The notes under the pieces were generated by a model. That model was not told the origin of the DNA. It worked only from the letters and a program-made list of their open reading frames with translations, and did not search any database. DNA of 14,209 bases from JBAXSK01 sp044358815. GTDB lineage: Bacteria; Cyanobacteriota; Cyanobacteriia; Pseudanabaenales; Pseudanabaenaceae. The DNA lies in the NCBI GenBank assembly GCA_044358815.1, contig JBIKNH010000113.1, positions 1-14,209 on the forward strand, read 5' to 3'. Made by a program: the position numbers and the translations under genes. Positions within the stretch are counted from its first letter, which is position 1, and every line of letters begins with the position of its first letter. Of this stretch, positions 12,672-14,209 are shown piece after piece.

Positions 12672-14209
12672 ATGGCTGAGCGTGTAGAAAATCTGACGGA
12701 TTTTGTGGCTTTTGTGAAGGCAAATATCACGGGGCGGGAGAAGAGTGAAGCGCAAATTTTTTTAGATCGCTTTTTTCAGGCGTTTGGACGGGCGGGGGCA
12801 CTGGAAGCGGGGGCAAGGTATGAGAAGGTGATTAAAAGTGGCAGCAAGTCCGGTAAGACTGGTTTTGCGGATTTGGTTTGGGAAGGACGGATTTTAATTG
12901 AGATGAAGAGTCGGGGGGTAAATTTACGGGATCGTGAGATTTGGGAACAGGGAGGGCGTTATTATTTGCGCTTAAGGAAGGATCAGCGTCCGCGCTATGT
13001 GATGTTTTGCAATTTTGATGAGTTCCATATTTACGATTTTGATAATCAGTCCGATGAACCGGTTGATATTATTCATTTAGATGAATTGCCCCAGCGTGAT
13101 TCCTCTTTTGGTTTCATGCGTGGCAGTAAGGTTACGCCTTTGTTTCGGAATAATCAAACGGAAATTACAGAGAAGGCGGCGCGACGATTGGGGGATTTAT
13201 ATCATGCTTTGATTGAGCGCGGACGGAATCATAAATGGCGTGATTATTCGGAATCACAGGCGCAGCGGTTTGTGTTGCAGTGTGTTTTGGCGATGTTTGC
13301 GGAAGATTTGGGGCTGTTGCCAGATAATCTATTTACGCGCTGTGTGAAGGATTGCATTGAAGATAAAAAACTCAGTTCTTTTGATATTTTGGGTGGTTTG
13401 TTTAAAGCGATGAATGAACCAGGAATTACACCCGCAGGGCGTTATAAAGGTGTGGAATATTTTAATGGTGGTTTATTTAAGGAAATTCATGGGATTGAAT
13501 TGGAATCAGGGGAATTGACAATCCTAGAAACTGCGGCGGGGGCGGATTGGTCAAGGGTACGCCCTTCGATTTTTGGGAATATTTTTGAGGGGGCGTTTCA
13601 GTCGGATGAGGGTAAGAAAAAGCGTCATGCTCATGGGATTCATTTCACTTCTGAGGGGGATATTAAGCGGATTGTGTTGCCGACGATTGCGGACTATTGG
13701 CGGCATCGGATTAATGGGGCGGCTTCTTTGAAGGAGTTACAGGCTTTACATCAGGAATTAAGTGAATATAAGATTCTTGATCCTGCCTGTGGTTCGGGGA
13801 ATTTCTTGTATGTGGCGTATCAGGAATTGAAGTCGGTGGAGTTCGATTTGTTGCAACGGTTGCAGGGACTTGATCCGAGCCGAGGTTATATGTCTTTGGT
13901 GACTCCACAACAGTTCTTTGGGATGGATATTAATTCGTTTGCGGTGGAGTTGGCGAAGGTGACGCTGATGATCGGGCGCAGTATGGCGATCAGAAAGTTA
14001 AATCTGCCGGAGCCTTCTTTGCCTTTGGATACTTTGGATCAGAATATTATTTGTGCTGATGCGTTGTTTACGGATTGGGTTAAGGCTGATGCGATTATTG
14101 GGAATCCGCCGTTTTTGGGTGGATATAGATTGAGAACAGAACTTGGAGATGATTATGTAGAAAAGGTTTTCGCTAAATTTTCTAACGTAAAAGATCAGGT
14201 CGATTATAG
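12672..14209 (+). CDS. MmeI-like (Type IIL) restriction-modification protein, 5' part
   Basis: 512 codons are open to the window edge and the frame continues beyond. The final TAG bases are out of frame, so this is truncation by the window, not a stop. The N-terminus (1-150) is an MmeI-like nuclease: D67 in GFADLVW and E77-M-K79 in ILIEMKS give D-X9-E-X-K, the spacing known for MmeI. A helical spacer follows (about 165-345). The gamma-class amino-methyltransferase has SAM motif I DPACGSGNF at 370-378, a FGMDIN segment after it, and catalytic motif IV NPPF at 478-481. Such single-chain enzymes bind one asymmetric site, methylate adenine on one strand, and cut at a distance. The target recognition domain should lie beyond the edge, so specificity cannot be read. 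Family members are about 900-1100 residues, so about half is seen. All visible catalytic residues are intact. It is the only defence gene in the window and has its own ribosome site and a possible promoter. Confidence 0.9.
   Translation, partial: MAERVENLTDFVAFVKANITGREKSEAQIFLDRFFQAFGRAGALEAGARYEKVIKSGSKSGKTGFADLVWEGRILIEMKSRGVNLRDREIWEQGGRYYLRLRKDQRPRYVMFCNFDEFHIYDFDNQSDEPVDIIHLDELPQRDSSFGFMRGSKVTPLFRNNQTEITEKAARRLGDLYHALIERGRNHKWRDYSESQAQRFVLQCVLAMFAEDLGLLPDNLFTRCVKDCIEDKKLSSFDILGGLFKAMNEPGITPAGRYKGVEYFNGGLFKEIHGIELESGELTILETAAGADWSRVRPSIFGNIFEGAFQSDEGKKKRHAHGIHFTSEGDIKRIVLPTIADYWRHRINGAASLKELQALHQELSEYKILDPACGSGNFLYVAYQELKSVEFDLLQRLQGLDPSRGYMSLVTPQQFFGMDINSFAVELAKVTLMIGRSMAIRKLNLPEPSLPLDTLDQNIICADALFTDWVKADAIIGNPPFLGGYRLRTELGDDYVEKVFAKFSNVKDQVDY

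Noticed and set aside
12545..12730. 61-codon minus-strand frame across the divergent region
   Set aside because: It overlaps the well-supported start of the MmeI-like gene, has no ribosome site, and I recognise no domain.
14207..14209. TAG at the very end of the window as stop of the methyltransferase
   Set aside because: It is out of frame with the ATG at 12672; in frame the sequence reads on past NPPF, so the gene is cut by the window edge.

Overview
The window looks like chromosomal DNA of a cyanobacterium. The evidence is a PatA-type (PATAN + receiver) regulator beside a CheW, an MCP with GAF domains and a very large hybrid CheA, the gene set that controls type IV pilus motility or phototaxis in cyanobacteria (Pil/Tax, Pix/Ptx and Hmp loci). 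It also holds two exact HIP1 palindromes (GCGATCGC at 4941 and 5886). I cannot name a genus from the sequence.

Layout: 1-633 is an AT-rich leader with several repeats and inverted repeats. 634-2127 (+) encodes a PATAN/receiver response regulator. 2128-2725 is a 598-bp gene-free stretch filled with degenerate 13-bp tandem repeats. 2726-3343 (+) encodes CheW. 3344-3886 is another gene-free stretch with 13-, 15- and 26-bp repeats. 3887-7282 (+) encodes a soluble three-GAF/HAMP/MCP receptor. 7385-11725 (+) encodes a hybrid CheA with Hpt, kinase, CheW-like and receiver domains and a linker of about 470 residues. 11822-12460 (-) encodes a small NAD(P)-binding protein of the NADPH:F420 oxidoreductase-like family, convergent with cheA. 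12672-14209 (+), divergent from it, is the first 512 codons of an MmeI-like (Type IIL) restriction-modification fusion that runs off the window.

The four (+) genes form one chemosensory module. The receptor (GAF input, no membrane segment) would couple through CheW to CheA. CheA carries the phosphorylatable His and its own C-terminal receiver, and the PATAN/receiver protein is the likely output. No stand-alone CheY/PilH, CheR or CheB is present. The genes look like an ordered cluster, but the first three are separated by more than 500 bp of repeat-rich DNA, so a single transcript is uncertain.

The most unusual signal is at the DNA level. The three large intergenic stretches carry AT-rich degenerate tandem repeats of 13-14 bp with different sequences. 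The variable linkers of the PATAN protein, MCP and CheA carry in-frame 12- or 15-nt repeats. A second point of interest is the third GAF domain of the MCP, which has cysteines at both positions where cyanobacteriochromes hold their bilin-linking residues, though in atypical motifs.
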